Below, one piece after another: positions 62,501-64,000 of a stretch of DNA of 64,000 bases. The notes below the pieces were generated by a model. That model ran no database searches. It was given only the letters and a program-made list of their open reading frames with translations, and was not told the origin of the DNA. Source of the DNA: Litomosoides sigmodontis (lineage: Eukaryota; Nematoda; Chromadorea; Rhabditida; Onchocercidae); the NCBI GenBank assembly GCA_963070105.1, contig OY718805.1:5080001-5144000 (forward strand), in the 5' to 3' direction. Every line of letters starts with the position of its first letter. The stretch's first letter is position 1. The position numbers and the translations under genes are program-made.

Positions 62501-64000
62501 GCACTTTTCCACACGGCTACTACGAATATCTATCTGTTTTCAGGATCTGTTCATAACACAACAAGTAGAAGAATTGAATCAATTATTTAGTGAAAATAAA
62601 ACGTATTGATCTCAATCTTACTTTACTTATTTTAAACACGAAATTGAGCAGTAAACGAAAACAATCAATCACCACTGGTAAATCATCTTAAAAGTTGCAA
62701 GATTGAAAATAGCAAAATAGCTATTACGGAGAGTTGTCAGCGATGGCAAGAAGGACGATGCAAATTGCTTCTGTCTGCCATTTCACAGCCATCCATTAGT
62801 GGACTTAATATTAAACTGTCCACTGCAACAACAATCCCTAATGCCTCACAGAATGAGGAAGCAATTTGATTCCATCAAAATTCGCACTTAATTCTCAATT
62901 CAAACTCAGCATAATTTACTGATAAAGGTGATTGGAGATATCATTGGCATTGAAATTTATTGTTATAATGATAATCTGTTTTAATCAATGTAGAAATGAA
63001 ATTCTAACTAGTGACGATCTGAGAGGATGGTGCGCGAATACTTATATCGGAATGAATGATAATTATCCATTTCTGTTTTATCATTTAACCTTTATGTATA
63101 TTATAATAATAATTTATTGCTATGAAATAACAACGATGGAAGGTAAAGCATAGGATAAGTGGTAATAATTTTCCTTGCGCAAATTAAATCGTACTATTTG
63201 TTGTAAAATATCACTGCCTAAAATTTTATTGTCAAGTTTTGTAAATTATAAAAGAGAAATAGTTGATAGAGGTGGTAGACCACTGGTAATTACGGCGATA
63301 TGCTATCAGATGGCTTTCTTTTCCCTCCAAACAAAACTGAGAAATTAACTATTTTGGCTTCCAACTGCTTGCTTTCTCAGTGCCACTATTCTTTTCTTGA
63401 AAAAACAAAATTTTCAAATGCCCTTGAACAATTTTAAATAAATTAAAAGGATGAAGAGATAATAATAAAGATAATAACAATAAGTAAAAAATAAACAAAA
63501 AAAGGAATGAATGAATAATGGTTGATCCACTTCACTTCATGCAAAAGCATTACAGTTCCGTCCCGCATGTTTTCGGTGCTTTCATCTTACTGCAGTAGTA
63601 GTAGGTCACTTTGTTTATATTAAAGAAAAACACTGACCACTTCAGCCCCTCTCATTAACTGAATTATCGAAATGAGCATGAAGATCGACGTGATGTGGGT
63701 CACTCATTCATATATCTCTTCATAAAACTATCTACATTTCTAGGATGAATTGAGAGGATAGGATGATGTTGAATGGTACGTGCCAGGTACGCTAATGTCA
63801 CAAATTCGGCAATCAATGACAATAACAGATACGTCGACCACGTTTTACCTCCTTCATTACTAACTACTACGTGATTTTTCAAGGAACAAACGTCGCCGAG
63901 AAACACTCAATTGACAATTGAGTGTGACTCAATTGACTCTAACAGATTAAGTTGTAATTTGAACTTGAAATGTGATGCTACTGAATGTCCAATGATAAGT
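56516..64000. other. 7.5-kb region without supported genes
   Basis: The start of the Q/N/W-rich gene must lie near its left end. Beyond it, open frames (for instance at 58.6, 60.5, 62.3 and 63.8 kb) lack splice chains or known motifs. I see no RNA gene. An almost perfect palindrome lies at 63903. Confidence 0.4.
63903..63925. repeat. 23-bp palindrome with 1-nt centre
   Basis: ACACTCAATTG, a central A, then its exact reverse complement CAATTGAGTGT. The core CTCAATTG recurs as GACTCAATTGACTC directly after. Confidence 0.85.

Noticed and set aside
62362..62556. 64-codon frame ending at a CAG acceptor-like site
   Set aside because: Built partly on a GTCGGTC repeat, with no downstream exon or recognised motif.
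63700..63906. Minus-strand frame with a hydrophobic segment
   Set aside because: One weak hydrophobic stretch without clear splice partners or family match before the window edge.

Overview
The window looks like nuclear DNA of a nematode. Genes are split into many short exons by small introns (about 44 bp to 1 kb) with TTTCAG-type acceptors. Several start codons sit 10-40 nt behind an isolated acceptor, as expected of spliced-leader trans-splicing. One gene belongs to the nematode MOLO1 family. Base composition is AT-rich, with microsatellites in the gaps. I cannot fix the species. All gene models were built by hand by joining exons across splice sites with phase kept, and family names rest on recognised motifs, not on a search.

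Layout, left to right: (1) a very large coiled-coil protein, minus strand, 9793 down past the left edge; (2) a small BRI3/LITAF-like membrane protein, plus strand, 11953-12513; (3) a second coiled-coil protein of 527 aa, minus strand, 17721-13545, with a PP1-docking-like motif; (4) a complete aldo-keto reductase of 315 aa, plus strand, 19142-21103; (5) a secreted MOLO1-family protein of 341 aa, minus strand, 24433-22385; (6) about 10.6 kb with no gene I can support, holding a perfect hairpin and several simple repeats; (7) a LURAP1/FAM89-like protein, plus strand, 35090-39623; (8) a complete 33-exon ABCC (MRP-type) transporter of 1577 aa, plus strand, 42289-52796; (9) a Gln/Asn/Trp-rich protein, minus strand, 56515-53571, 5' end not found; (10) 7.5 kb to the right edge with no gene I can support.

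The genes do not form an operon: strands alternate, with divergent pairs (coiled-coil A/BRI3, coiled-coil B/AKR) and convergent pairs (BRI3/coiled-coil B, AKR/MOLO1, ABCC/Q-rich). Nothing indicates one joint pathway, and I found no clear new multi-gene system. The best leads are: three GC-AG introns among about 82 modelled introns; loss of the H-loop histidine in NBD1 of the transporter; an in-frame TGA at an awkward splice in the same gene; the unidentified Trp-studded Q/N-rich protein; and two large unidentified coiled-coil proteins that each begin with a Cys-pair motif.
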